In this document: positions 1 through 11,661 of the stretch, piece after piece
Layout: every line of letters starts with the position of its first letter
Position numbering within the stretch: position 1 is the first letter of the stretch
Assembly: GCA_016584305.1 (NCBI GenBank)
Contig: JACEEZ010001126.1
Location: 107,501 to 171,500, forward strand
Direction of reading: 5' to 3'
DNA: 64,000 nucleotides
Origin: Chionoecetes opilio
Taxonomy: Eukaryota; Arthropoda; Malacostraca; Decapoda; Majidae
Notes under the pieces: generated by a model
Database searches by the model: none
Seen by the model: only the letters and a program-made list of their open reading frames with translations
What the model was told of the DNA's origin: nothing
Position numbers and translations under genes: made by a program

Positions 1-820
1 AAACCTCGATATAACGGACCTCGATGTAATGGACATCGGATATAACAGACTCCATTTGCGTGACTTTTTGTTATTTTGTTATTTTTTTATTTTTTTTTTG
101 CATATTAGACCGCTTATAATTATCGCCGCTCGAATTGTCAACTCAAAATTATTGTATTATTTTCTCATTTTATTTTAGAATGCTTGGGTTTTAAGGAGTT
201 TTGATGTATCACATATTAAGATATAATATTATAAGGAAGGAGCCTGTGTTGCTAGTGATTTAGTGGTAGAAGGTGTGTATTGTTTAAAATAGTGACTATT
301 AGTGTTATGGCGTGGCCGCTGCTACGTCTCCCTGTCACCTCAACACCCTAAATCACCCTTATCTAAGGGGACACGCAGTGCTACACTGACCTAAATAGTG
401 ACACGTGTATAGAACTGCAGTTCACAACCATATAATATACATAATAATGAGCATTAGTCATGATAATAAGCAATACCTTTGGAAGCCACGGCTGAATCTG
501 GCTCGTAGTAATTTGATTACCATTCACAAGAGCTTGAGCTTGACTAGCTACACGTTCTGGTTGTGTTTGTGATTATTTCTCTATTTATTTCACATGTAGG
601 AGCGGACCAAATTCAGCATGTAGTGCCAGTCACTGTTTACCTCCCAACATAGCTACACAGTCTGGTTGTGTTTGTAATTATTTCTCATTTATTTCACAAT
701 TTTTCCGTTTTTTTCATATATTTTTCCCCCCTTGGGAAAATACCCTCGCTATAACGGACAATCGGCTATAACGGACCACTCCTCCCCCCCTTTAGTCCGT
801 TATATCGAGGTTTGACTGTA
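1..820. mobile_element. Pogo/Tigger-like non-autonomous DNA element, left edge cut by the window
   Basis: The first bases (AACCTCGATATAACGGACC) are the inverted complement of the right end at 800-818 (CCGTTATATCGAGGTTTGAC). The right end is followed by TA, the target duplication of Tc1/mariner/pogo elements. The interior has no usable reading frame. It shares long stretches with the elements at 13455-15406 (opposite orientation) and 48912-52999; the latter keeps part of a Tigger-type transposase, which identifies the family. Confidence 0.75.
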
Positions 821-865
821 TAATCACCTCACTTCAACCTCGTTCATGGTCACTGGTTATGGAAG

Positions 866-1143
866 AGTGAGTGAGTGAGGGCGTGAGTAGGTGAGGGCGT
901 GGGTGGGTGGGTGAGTGAAGGCGTGGGTGGATTCGTGAATAAGTGAGTGAGTGAGTGGTGTGGGTGGGTGAAGGAGTGAGTGAGGGAGTGAGTGGGTTGG
1001 AGGAGTGTTGAAGAAATGAGTGAGGGCATGGATGGGTTAGTGAGTAAGAGAGTGAGGGCGTGGGTGGATGGGCGGGTAGGTGAATGATTGAGTGAGGGCG
1101 TGGCGTGGGTGGATGGGTGGATAGGGGAATGAGAGTGAGCGAG
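866..1143. repeat. GTGAGTGAGGGCG-type minisatellite
   Basis: Irregular repetition of GTGAGTGAGG and GTGGGTGG blocks. Read on the minus strand it gives a Ser/Leu/Thr/His/Pro low-complexity frame that is an artefact of the repeat. Confidence 0.85.
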
Positions 1144-1258
1144 ATTTGACCCCATTAATTAACACCACCGTGTGACTTCATTAGCTAAGTATAATTTCTG
1201 CCCAGCTGCCTGGGTGTGGACGTGGCATGGGGATTATCCCTCAGCCTCCTCAGATCAA

Positions 1259-1331
<73 letters not shown>
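1259..1331. repeat. (AT)n followed by (AG)n microsatellite
   Basis: About 40 bases of alternating TA, then about 30 bases of alternating GA. Confidence 0.95.
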
Positions 1332-1336
<5 letters not shown>

Positions 1337-2682
1337 AAGTCTCGGGTATAGGAGGTAACTATGAAAAGTATGTAGTATATAGAGATAAATGGGTAGAAGT
1401 TACTATGTGTTTTATATACCTGTAAAAGTATGTGTATATGAATCACAATGTAAAATGATTGAACAAAAAATTGTCAATTGTTGATTTTGTTTATGAAAGT
1501 CAAATGTTTTTAGGTACGAAAAATAGTTCGAAATTACGGTACGGAAATTAATCGTACTAGTACAGTACAATACAAATATTCAGGTACGGAATGGAATTAC
1601 GGTACTGTATTTATCTGAGATACGAATTACGAAAAATATTACCGTACCGTACCGTACTACATGCCCTGATCATACCTCACACTCTAACAATACAACCGGT
1701 AATTCTGATCTACAAATATATTGTGACCATACACTACGGGGGTAAAGACTTTGTAAGCTTTGGCCTACTAGTAGCCTACCATATTTTTGGGGCCGACTTA
1801 TACGGCAAGTATAGGCCTACTAACCCGTAATCTTGAGCTAATAATAATGAGGTCGACTTGTACGCCTGGTCGACTTATACGCCGCCATTTACGGTATTGT
1901 CTTTTGTATTGCTGTTAATGTTTCATGTATAATGTCTTTGCTTTTAAGCAGTTAAAGTACAAAAATGGAGGTCAAAAGGGTGAACTCGGGCCTCGTCAAA
2001 GACTAATGAATAATTTTCCCATTGAAAGTACTATTCGCGTTTGGCGAAATTCACTTTTGGCGATGGTTTGGCAAGACAAATTAAATCGCCAAACATAAGG
2101 GACCACTGTACAGCTGTACAGTACTCACTCCATTTAGTGAGAAACAGCTCGCTGTAATTTCATTGGTTTTAGAAGAAGATAAGAAAGTCAGTTACAAGAA
2201 GAAAAGTGTGAGTACAAAAGTGCCACATGAAGAAGAAATCAGGGGTAAATTTTGAACTCTTTGTAAGAAATTACAACACGATGATATAAAGCTTTACCAG
2301 TGTTTCAGAAAGACATTTTCTTTCACATTGTTATCGCAGTTTTCTTTTTTTCCTTTCAAATCCTCATAGCCTCTGACCACTTCTATCAACTGTTTGTTAC
2401 TCACAACTGCTTCTAATTCACTGCCAGAACCCGTGGCAGACAAGTTTAAAAGCGTCCTTTCCCGTACATAAACATATTGTTAGTGATACATATCGGTGTT
2501 TACACCTAATAGCAGAAGTGTGTATAGGGATGACACTGGTTTTCTGGCATTATGCCCATATATTTGAAAAATCAAGGTTTTACATTAATATTACATCAAA
2601 ATCAAATTATGACACCATGATCAGTTTTGTAGGGACAAAGTATGGGGGAGGCTGAAAAATTGTGTGTTGCACATTATCAAGT
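1332..2682. other. No recognised feature
   Basis: AT-rich DNA with short degenerate repeats such as the GTACGGTA motifs around 1515-1660. Small open frames are neither conserved nor codon-biased. I see no gene here. Confidence 0.5.
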
Positions 2683-2684
2683 TA

Positions 2685-3540
2685 CACACAACCCTCATTT
2701 TCCCGGACTATTAGGGGGAGCACTGGTCCGGGAACCGCAAACGTCTGGGAATCGCAACAGTCCGACGCGTTTACTCATCCCCGGACGTTTATCCTACTCT
2801 AGTATTTACTGTCCGGCAACCGCCAATATCAACTACCCCGCCGCGGACTTTTACGTCACTTTGTTGTTGTTTTTAGGGCTGCGAGGATCCCTTGGGGAAC
2901 ACTATGAGCCCTGGTGATGTCCTATGATGCTATCACAGGCGCTGTAGTTGACCTGTCTTCCTCAGGAAGGCATAGGTGAGGCGGATGACAGCGTGTTGCC
3001 AGGAGGGGGGGACGCCAGCCGCCTCCAGCAGGGTGGGCAGGTCACAGGTGGTGACATTCAGGGTGAGGAGTTGAGAGCGTAGCACTACACGGTGGGAGTG
3101 GAAGCGCGGACACTGCAGCAGAAAGTGTTCAATAGTCTCAGAGACGTTCCTGCACCAGGGGCATTGGGGGTCAGGGGACTGACGGAGGCGGTGCAGGTGA
3201 AGCGCGAGTGTCATGTGCCCAAATGTAAACAATACGACCGCTGAGCATGCTGCCACCTGGCGGGAGGCGCAGACAGGGCAGTGGGGGTCAGGGGACTGAC
3301 GGAGGCGGTGCAGGTGAACCGTGAGTGTCGTGTGCCCAAATGTAAACAATACGACCGCTGAGCATGCTGCCACCTGGCGGGAGGCGCGGACACTGACCAG
3401 GGGTGACAGGAGACGCTCAGATCGCCGGACAACTTTGTCGATTTACGGACTGGACCAGGCATTTGTCCGGGACTCTGACATATCCCCGGACCTCGGATTT
3501 TGACCGGCAAATCCGAAATCAGGGAAAACGAGCGTTGTGT
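2685..3540. mobile_element. Pogo-like MITE carrying a captured LINE C-terminus (copy A)
   Basis: Left end CACACAACCCTCATTTTCCC and right end around 3515-3540 (GGGAAAACGAGCGTTGTG) are imperfect inverted repeats, with TA at each side. The same termini recur at 8488-9259 and 60787-62549. The interior holds a minus-strand LINE 3' fragment rather than a transposase, so this is a non-autonomous element with captured sequence. Confidence 0.75.
2933..3373 (-). pseudogene. Captured non-LTR retrotransposon C-terminus (zinc knuckle after RNase H)
   Basis: The 146-codon minus-strand frame ends with a typical LINE C-terminal knuckle: CPWC, then [14 protein letters not shown], a CxxC...H...C arrangement, followed by about 50 residues and a stop. 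No RT or RNase H precedes it. Instead the upstream half of the knuckle region ([11 protein letters not shown]) is duplicated. The fragment lies wholly inside the MITE at 2685-3540 and is shared with the other two copies, so capture predates amplification. It is unlikely to make a functional protein. Confidence 0.7.
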
Positions 3541-4640
3541 ATTTACAAAAGTCCATTTTCAGTATTCTATTCCTTCTCGTTGTTGTTCAATTCAACTCAC
3601 CTAAATAAAAAACCAGATGAGGCAAAGAGTTAAACTTTGTACACATGTCAGACTCCATGACATGGTGTGCAATGCACATTTTGGTGTTTGTGGATCATGT
3701 TAAGTGTACATAATTCAAACCCACAAAATTCCCCACGCTGCACTGTACTGACGAAGCCGTCACCTCTTTAATGCTCCATTTTCTTAATTTTTCCTTCACA
3801 CACATTTTCTCACTTACATTACGCAATTTTATCTTCTTCGTACGTTCTATACACAAATATTTCTCTTCATACGCTTCAGATATTTTACTTCTGTGGTTAT
3901 AGATCCAAAATATATCAAGTATGCTACTTAAAGAAAAAGAAGAAAAGAGACAATTAAATATAAAATTCTCTGAATATAAATATTTGGGCTGTAGGGATGG
4001 TATAAAAAGTAAGGATACAAGATAGGGATGAGTGTAGTACTCTTGCACAGTAGTTGTGTACTCCCCTCTTGCTTGTCCACATACACCTCTACCACACAGG
4101 CCCTATAGTGTCGCTACTTTACAAGTAAATAAAAAAAATCTTAATATAAATGTGCGAGATCTAGGGATGTTACAAAAAGTAAGGAGACAAGATAATGATG
4201 ACTGTGGTAGAAGTGTAAGTGGACAATCAAGAGGGATCTACATTTCTACTCTGCAAGTTTACTGCAGTCATCCCTATCTTGTCTCCCTACTTGTTGTTCC
4301 TTCCCTGTATCCCACACATCTAATTGAGAGAATTTTGTATTTACTTTTAGAAAATTTCCACAGGTGCATGCTTTGTTCATCAGAGATTTCTTCCAAACGT
4401 GTCTGATCGGTACATGTGAAAGTCGTAAAAAAGATATACGATGAACGAAACGAATTGTTGGAGTAGCGTCATTTATTTAGGTGTAAAAATATTTTCCTTA
4501 CGAGGGCTGTTCGGAAACTAGCCCTACAGTGTGACCAGGCCCATGAGAGCTAATACTGCATATGCTTCATTGTAAACACCTGTATATTTCTCACTTTTTG
4601 TACCAATGGAACTTTTATAAAACTTGATACAACATTTTAA
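3541..4640. other. Unrecognised AT-rich stretch with short internal repeats
   Basis: A sequence like AAAAAGTAAGGAKACAAGAT occurs at about 4004 and 4177 in direct order and at about 4270-4290 in inverted order. No coding feature is recognised. Confidence 0.45.
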
Positions 4641-4774
4641 ATCTACAGTACAGTATCCTTCAGAGTTTCGCGCTTGCTTTATTCCAAAGGCATAGCGCTA
4701 AACTCGAGGATCGCAACACTCGGGTATTGAAAACCCTGTAAAAATGCTTGTTTAGTCCGGTGCGAGGCGTAGTA

Positions 4775-4852
4775 CCATATTTTACGGCTTATAAGACTCA
4801 CGTTTTCCCCTAAAAAATACCCTGAAAAATACTAATGGTCTTCAAAGACGAA
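4775..4852. mobile_element. Terminal fragment of the CGTATTTTACGGCTTATAAGAC family
   Basis: CCATATTTTACGGCTTATAA and the following 50 bases closely match the left end of the TA-flanked element at 47271, including CCCTGAAAAATAC and GACGAATGTTGTAG. A matching right end was not found nearby, so this is a fragment or a half element. Confidence 0.6.
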
Positions 4853-5601
4853 TGTTGTAGTACTTCCTCAGTACTCAGTACCTCAGTACAGGGAGGTCCC
4901 GAAGGTACGAGCAGTTAGGCTCCACCTGGCATACTCGTGAAGTGAAATCTCGTATAACGAAACACATAACTAATGGTAAAATATAGGTTTGGTTCCAGGA
5001 CCCCATCAATTAAAAAAAAAGAAAAAAAAAGACATGTTTTTCTAGCTAAAATAAACTATAGCAAACACAACAAACACACAGCGTCTATATTACCCACACT
5101 GTACTACCTATTCTGTAGAAAAACCATTCTGAAAGAGAAAATAGCACACAAAATAACATAACTACACATTAATTAAACATAAAACATAAATGATGCTGCC
5201 CTGAGTGCCGGCTCTAAGCGTGGCAGATACTCATCTGGCGGCAGGTAAATAAAATTTAAATATTTACATTATTTATTATTTAAATATTTAATAAATCAGT
5301 AGTCACTAAAAAATATTGAAATGATCAATAATAAATGTTTTTAATTAATTTTTCAATTAGTGTATCTCTTCAAACAAAAATGCCCTAGGGATTGGCAAAT
5401 GGTAACATTTTAGTAGTTTTCTATGAATTTTTAGTTTTCTATAGAAAATTGGATTTTTTTCCAATAATTTTATTTTTTTCTCTTTGGCTGTTCTATATGC
5501 ATACCAGGTTTCAGCAATGTAGCTGCAATAATAAAGATTAAAATATTTTGGGTAAACGATTCCCTTAAAGTATTTAACTAATTTTCCTTTTTTTTTGGCA
5601 G

Positions 5602-8485
5602 TGACACGTCACCCGCCCGCCCCCCCGCATTGAAGAAGAGACAGAGCAGCATCGAGGCTGCCTTCAAGGAGAAGTTCGACCAGATGAAGGCCCTCAAACT
5701 CTACTACAGCTTCTTCATCAAAGACATTGTGCCAGCTCACCTGACGAACTCTCATGCCTTGAGGGAGTTCATGAACTATGTGAAACCAGACTTCAACGTC
5801 CCCTCCAGGAGGAAGCTGACCGGGGATATTGCCCAGCTGGGGGAGGAAGCCAAAGGCGCCACGAGCAACCTCCTGGCGAACGTCAGCTATGTGGCGACAA
5901 CGGCCGACAGCTGGTCCGCCCACAACAGGAGCTTCCTCGGGATGACGGTCCACTGGATCGACCCTGCCAGCCTCAAGAGGGAGAATGGTGTCCTCGGCAT
6001 AAAGGAGATCGTTGTCCAGCAGAGAGGCACCTACCTGGCCAGGGCCATGATGGACCTGCACCAAGAGTTTGGCCTCTCCAACAAGGTCGTCAGCACGACG
6101 ACGGACAATGGCAAGAACTATGTCGCCGCCTTCCAGATGTTTGCTGGCAATGTGGAGGAGGATGAAGAGGAGGTGGGCTAATTGTAATATAAAAATAAAT
6201 TTGTATTATGATTTAAATTTTTGAATTGACTATTGATTATTGATATTGAATAATGATACTAAACTAAAATAAGTTACTCAAAAATGAAAATTTATTTAAC
6301 CCTTTCACGTCACCATTGCCATTCACTTTTTGTTGTTCCGCGTAAACCCATTGTCACCCGAAATGTCACGCGCGGGAAAAAAGTTGTACTTCCACCGCGT
6401 CTAGAAACTAAACTATCAAAGGTATCGAGTTCAATTATGTTTCGTTTTTAAGCTAAGATAATTTCCTATATCATACAATGTTAAAAAAATACGCTAGCGT
6501 GAAAATAACTTACAAAACCTGGAGTTAGAAGTGAAAAAAAAAAAAAAATAACACCTTGCGGCAAAAAATAATGTCAAAAATCAACTTATCATCATAGAAG
6601 ATTTTTCTACATTCCATGACATAGCTGAATAAATTTCCTTTCCAATGAAGTATAATATATTGTAATTCGCACAAAAATAAAGCCATACAACGAAGTGAAA
6701 GATAGCGGGTTTTTTTTTTAATAAATTTAATAAATATATTGTATAATATAATATTATACAATATCATATTATACAAAATATGTTTTAATATAATATATTG
6801 TAATTCGCTCCAACGGTCAAGTGAATCTCTCGTCAACCGCGCGCTTTTAAAGATTTTTAATAAATATTTTAAAATATTATTTTTGGATGACGCTCAAAGA
6901 CGTCATTTGTACATGAAAGGGTTAAAAAGAACTAAAGAAGAAATGAATTTATCTGAATATTTATTTTATTATTTTTATTGTGTTAGAAATAAAAATTACA
7001 TATTGTAATTATTTCATAATGATTTCAGGTTGCTCAGGAGCCTGTCCAGGAGGAAGGCGAGGCTGTGGTCACGGCCGTCATGGTGGGGGACGCCCTGGAG
7101 GAGGAGATGGACGAGGATGTCCGCCGAGAGCTGCCCAAGCACCACCGCTGTGGAGCCCACACTGTCAACCTGATGGCGACGACAGACGTCAGCAAGGTGA
7201 TTCTTTATCAAATATTTAACTTTAAGTTAGTTTACCTTCATCTTATGGAAATATTAAAAATAAATAATAAATTAATAATTTAATTCATTTTGAAATATTC
7301 CAACTTCAAATCTGTTTATGCTTCCTTTACTCACGTTAGTCATGTACATTTATTTAATTAAATAATTATTTAATTGAATAAATTAATTATAATTGAATTT
7401 TTTAAGGTGCCTGGCTGGAACTCTGGTAGGAGGGCCTCCTTCACGAAGACTGTTGCCAAGGCACAGGCGTTGTGGAACTGCCAGAACAGGAGGACAGTGG
7501 CGGCCAACCAGATCAATAAGGCCGTCGGCAAGAAGCTTCAGACGCCAGGGGTGACGCGCTGGAACTCGTACTACGAGTCCTGTGCTGGGCTGCTTGAGGT
7601 GCTGGAGGACCCAAAGAAGAAGGACGAGCTGAACGTCGTCAGCCGCAAGCAGGGCCTGTCGGCCTTCTATGAGGGTGACAAGGACCTGCTGGCTCAGTAT
7701 TGCAAAATGATGAAGCCTGTTGCCATCTGCCTGGATATCCTGCAGTCTGAGGAGAATGCCTACATGGGCATTCTCCTGCCCAACCTCAAGCTTATGAAGG
7801 ACCAGGTGGCGGCCTTGAGGACTGACGCCAGGCATCGTGGAGGGCCAGGAGCTGATCAACTACCTGCTGGAGAACCACGACAACCCGAGGGTGGCCTTCA
7901 ATGGGAGGTTTGAGCACCTGTTTCAGGACATGGACCTCCTGATGGCCACAGCCCTCCACCCCCACTTCAAGCTTGGAGTGGTTGGGTACCTCAGAGAAGG
8001 CTTGAAGGGCAACATCAGGAGGAGGGTCATCAGGGAGGTGATGAGCAAGGTGGCCACTGATGAGGAGGTCGGCGACGCCCAGGTGCAGCATGAGATGGAA
8101 GATGACCCCTTCATGTATATGAGGGGGGACGACAGCCAGCCAGTGGCGACTCCCGGCCGTCTTGAGGAGGACTTGGAGAACACCTATGAGGGGTGGAACA
8201 AGGTGAGGGTGAAGAGCACCACCCCTCTCTCTTTGGACCAGTTCCCCCTGCTCCAAAGAGAGGCCTGGTCAGACCTGTTTATCAGGTACAACTCCCCCCC
8301 TCCCCTCCTCCGCGGCCGTGGAGAGGCTCTTCAGCATCGGGTCTGACATCCTCAGGCCCAAGAGGTCATCCCTGATGGCAGACAACTTCGAGAAGCTGGT
8401 CTTCGTCAAGGGGAACCTGCACCTGTTGAAGGGGAAGAAGTGGCTGTCCCAGATGGAGGAGGAGGAGGAGGAGGAAAATGTGTAG
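5602..8485 (+). pseudogene. hAT superfamily (ZBED-like) transposase, three exons, two frameshifts
   Basis: Three phase-0 exons can be read: 5602-6172, 7029-7196 and 7407-8485. Introns are GT/AG and AT-rich, exons GC-rich. Exon 1 has the hAT catalytic context TTADSWSAHNRSFLGMTVHW and a second acidic motif, TDNGKN. Exon 2 has HHRCGAHTVNL, the conserved C-x2-H region. Exon 3 carries GVTRWNSYYES and ends in the hATC dimerisation block: AAVERLFSIGSDILRPKRSS, then NFEKLVFVKGNLHLLKG. The frame shifts by +1 near 7820-7840 and again in the C-run near 8291-8310, so no full protein is encoded as it stands. Exon 1 starts at a splice acceptor; the BED zinc-finger exon expected upstream was not found. The element's 3' end lies near 9569, with an AATAAA at 9301-9306. 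A domesticated ZBED gene with assembly errors is the alternative. Confidence 0.85.
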
Positions 8486-8487
8486 TA

Positions 8488-9102
8488 CACACAAACCTCG
8501 ATTTCCCGGACTAATAGGGGGGAGCACTGGTCCGGGAACCGCAAAAGTCCGGGAATCGCAAGTAAAAAAAAAAAAAAAAAAAAAAGTCCGATGCCATTAC
8601 CCACCCCCGGACGTTTATCCTACTCTAGTATTTACTGTCCGGCAACCGCTAATATCAACTACCCCGCCGCGGACTTTTACGTCCGCTGAGCATGCAGCCA
8701 CCTGGCGGGAGGCAGCAGAAAGTGTTCAATAGTCTCAAGAGACGTTCCTGCACCAGGGGCAGTGGGGGTCAGGGGACTAACGGAGGCTGTGCAGGTGAAC
8801 CGTGAGTGTCGTGTGCCCAAATGTAAACAATACGACCGTTGAGCATGCTGCCACCTGGCGGGAGGCAGCATAAAGTATTCAATAGTCTCAGAAATGTTCT
8901 TGCACCAGGGGCAGTGGGAGTCAGGTGACTGACGGAGGCTGTGCAGGTGAACCGTGAATGTTGTGTGCCCAAATGTAAACAATACGACTGCTGAGCATGC
9001 TGCCACCTGGCAGGAGGCGCGGACACTGACCAGGGGTGACAAGAGACGCTCGGACCGCCGGACGACTTGGTCAATTTACGAACAGGACCAGGCATTTCAA
9101 CG

Positions 9103-9166
<64 letters not shown>

Positions 9167-9259
9167 ATAATAATAATAATAATTCTCCGAGACTGATATA
9201 TCCCCGGACCTCGGATTTTGTCCGGCAAATCCGATATCCGGGAAATCGAGGTTTGTGTG
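8488..9259. mobile_element. Pogo-like MITE with captured LINE knuckle (copy B), inserted at the hAT stop codon
   Basis: Starts CACACAAACCTCGATTTCCC and ends with its inverted complement at 9240-9259, with TA on each side. The left TA directly follows the hAT TAG stop at 8483-8485. It contains the same minus-strand zinc-knuckle fragment as copy A, with two to three partial repeat units, plus later poly(A) tracts. Confidence 0.8.
9101..9182. repeat. Poly(A) tract followed by (AAT)n
   Basis: About 60 A residues and then six AAT units inside MITE copy B. This may be the tail of a retroposed insertion or simple expansion. Confidence 0.9.
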
Positions 9260-9383
9260 TACTAGTAAATGCCTGATTTTTTTATGTGTATTGATTCTGA
9301 AATAAAACTTAAACTTTGTATATAAGGTAGCATCATTGCATTCATTGGAAATTATGTTTTTGCAGATTTAACTAAAAAAAAGG

Positions 9384-9569
9384 GTTAGCGGACTGTTGCG
9401 GACCTGATTAGCAGGCTAACTTTTTTTTTTAGCGTTAGCGTTAGCGGATTAGCGTTAGCGGACCGGCGAACCTGGAAAATTAGCGGATTAGCGATTAGCG
9501 GGATGGCCAACAAAGTTAGCGGATTAGCGATTAGCGGACTAACGAAAAATTAGCGGGTGCCCACCTTTG
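9384..9569 (+). mobile_element. hAT 3' subterminal repeats and terminal inverted repeat
   Basis: Many copies of TTAGCGGATTAGCG lie in a short interval that ends GGGTGCCCACCTTTG. Its reverse complement, CAAAGGTGGGCACCC, is the typical start of hAT elements. It lies downstream of the transposase at 5602-8485 in the right orientation. The matching 5' terminus was not found, so the element may be 5'-truncated. Confidence 0.65.
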
Positions 9570-9589
9570 ACCATCAGTGAGTACTGAGG

Positions 9590-9720
9590 GTGGCGCGCTT
9601 GCTTATACCCCGATTGATGATGATATTTATTTAGTTAACGCTAATTTATGCATGGTGCTAATTCATTTATCAGAAAATTAAATATATCAATGGAAAGCTA
9701 ATCTAATTTCGCTTCTACTA
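9590..9720. repeat. Interspersed repeat shared (inverted) with 47690-47870
   Basis: The segment with GGCGCGCTTGCTTAT, ATCATCATCAATC (in complement) and GCTAATTTATGCATGGTGCT matches 47690-47870 in opposite orientation. At 47690 it lies inside the element spanning 47271-53232, so this is probably a fragment of that family. Confidence 0.6.
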
Positions 9721-9721
9721 A

Positions 9722-9862
9722 TGCAGCCCATTAACTCTTATAAAAATCCTGCTTGTGCCACCACGGGCAAGGGCCAACCATTACAGCCCTCGAGTACAGA
9801 GCCTACCATCCCACCCCCTGGAGGTCACTGCCAAATGGCACTATTGGCCAAAAAAAAGAAAT
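9722..9862 (+). mobile_element. SINE 3' fragment
   Basis: TATAAAAATCCTGCTTGTGC followed by CACCACGGGCAAGGGCCAAC matches the 3' half of the SINEs at 29432-30668 and 44990-45386. It is 5'-truncated, lacks the tRNA-like head and ends in an A-rich tail. Confidence 0.7.
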
Positions 9863-10199
9863 AATAAATAAAATAAAAAGTGTTTGAAGCAGCGCGAAAC
9901 TCAGGGAGATAAGGCGCGAAAGTCGGGATGGTAAGAATTTAGGACTCAGCGCGAAACTCGAGGATCGCGAAACTCGCATAGCGTGAAACTCGGGAGGGTA
10001 GTGTATTGCTGTTTTTATGTAAGCCTAAACCTATTAGAAGAGGAGCACACATACAGTCATGAATCAGTGTTGTCGTGTTCAGGAACGCATCTCTATTCAA
10101 CTCAAATATTGATCCTCTCAATATATGAGGATTTTGGTATACCATTGGGCCATGTGGAACACATCAACTTGTACCATCACAAACATACTGTATTGCTCA

Positions 10200-10392
10200 A
10201 AATACTGAGCAAATGAACTGACATGAATCCCGTAGGAAATGCATCGGTGAAGATAAAGAACAATCTGCAAGACAAGGACACTTCATTGATGCCCCCCTGA
10301 AGGGAGCCTTTTGTCTCCCGTGGATTATTCTGAGCCATGATATCAAAAACCTCATTAATAGCATGCCTACAAGACTCATGAAGATTATCAAA
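10200..10392 (-). other. Possible unidentified exon
   Basis: A minus-strand frame runs open without a start codon and reads GFDNLHESCRHAINEVFDIM and onward for about 60 codons, preceded by CAACAG as a possible splice acceptor. The residue composition is protein-like and more plausible than the other frame. I do not recognise a family, and no partner exon was found, so this could be chance. Confidence 0.2.
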
Positions 10393-10494
10393 GCCTGTTG
10401 ACTAAGTGGTACTGACTGGAAATACTCTGCAATTATTAATTATCAGCACATTTGATACTTTTTAATGTCAAATATTCATGAGTTTGTTCATATT

Positions 10495-10800
10495 CAAGGT
10501 TTTTTCCTGATACTGTACAGGTAAAGATGGGGGCACATGCTATGCTGCGCGTGGCATCCGTGCAATCTCTGTCGCATTAACCCTTGAGCCTGCTGTGGTC
10601 GTTGTGAACCCGCTACCCCGGGACACAGGGCTAGTGTCACATCTGGGTTACCACAGTTACCTTCCCCAAGTACCCATTTATCGGCCAACCCCGAAAGGAA
10701 GGATGAACAGCTTGGTGGGCTGCCGCCGACTGTCCTGACCCAGATTCTAACCAGGGACCGCAGATTCATAGCTAGGCGCGCTAACCACTACACAAATCAC
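10495..10800 (-). mobile_element. tRNA-derived SINE, second family
   Basis: On the minus strand the element begins near 10800 with a tRNA-like A box (TGTGTAGTGGTTAGCGCG) and a B-box-like GGTTAGAATCTGGGT about 50 bases on, followed by a tRNA-unrelated body to about 10495. The body differs from the other SINEs in the window. Confidence 0.65.
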
Positions 10801-11660
10801 CATGGATGCTCTATACGGTATATACAATTATATATAGGAGAAATGATCTACAAATCAGTAATATCTACACTGGAAGTATATAGAATTTATTAATATACAT
10901 ATATTTACATATAATGTGGCACCAAGAATCCATGCAAAAAAATCTTGTTAGATAAAAAAAAATTGGCTTTCTTTGTGTGGATTGGATAGAGGGTACATTT
11001 TTTCTAAGATCTTGAAATTTGCTTGGTAAAAACAATAAATATCAACAATTAATGTTACACAATATTCTCAGGGCAAGTGATACAGCTAAGTCTTCCTATG
11101 ATTGTTATAGTATAAATGTTTCATAGATGGAAGAGTGGGTTTTATTGCATTACAGTTTTTTCCTCATGCAGAAAATTATGCAATTTTATTTCACTTTTGT
11201 TTGCATGATTTATCTAATATGATCATGTTTTATTTCTAGTCAGAAAACTTCCTTAGTGATTTCATAGCATGTAATACCAAGCAATAAGTGAATTTTTTTA
11301 AATTTTATCAGAGTGAGGGTCACTATCTTTTATTTCCCAAACCATCTTTGGGCAGTTTGTGAGTGCCAGGTGTGTGTGGGGCTCTGAGGATGCCGTGCTA
11401 ACCTTTTCCTTTTGAATGAATACCTCCTTAGCAATAACAGACTTAGCATTTAGCTGGCAGCACCTTATTCATTGTGAAACAGCGTGATGGAAGACTGCTG
11501 TGACAGTGGTAATCACTGCTGCTAACAAAGGACATTGACCATTGACTTTCCAAAATTTCACTGATCCAGACATTAATGAACAAAAAGAATGATCTACTTG
11601 GCTGACTTGGGACTGTACAGTCTTTGAAGGTCTTTAACATTATGAAAATGTGTAAGTCAT
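10801..11660. other. AT-rich 3' flank of the OXLD1-like gene
   Basis: No coding feature seen. Part of it, read on the minus strand, must be the 3' UTR of the gene ending at 11662. Confidence 0.45.
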
Positions 11661-11661
11661 C

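Noticed and set aside
850..1155. 101-codon minus-strand frame rich in Ser, Thr, His and Pro
   Set aside because: Direct translation of a GTGAGTGAGG minisatellite.
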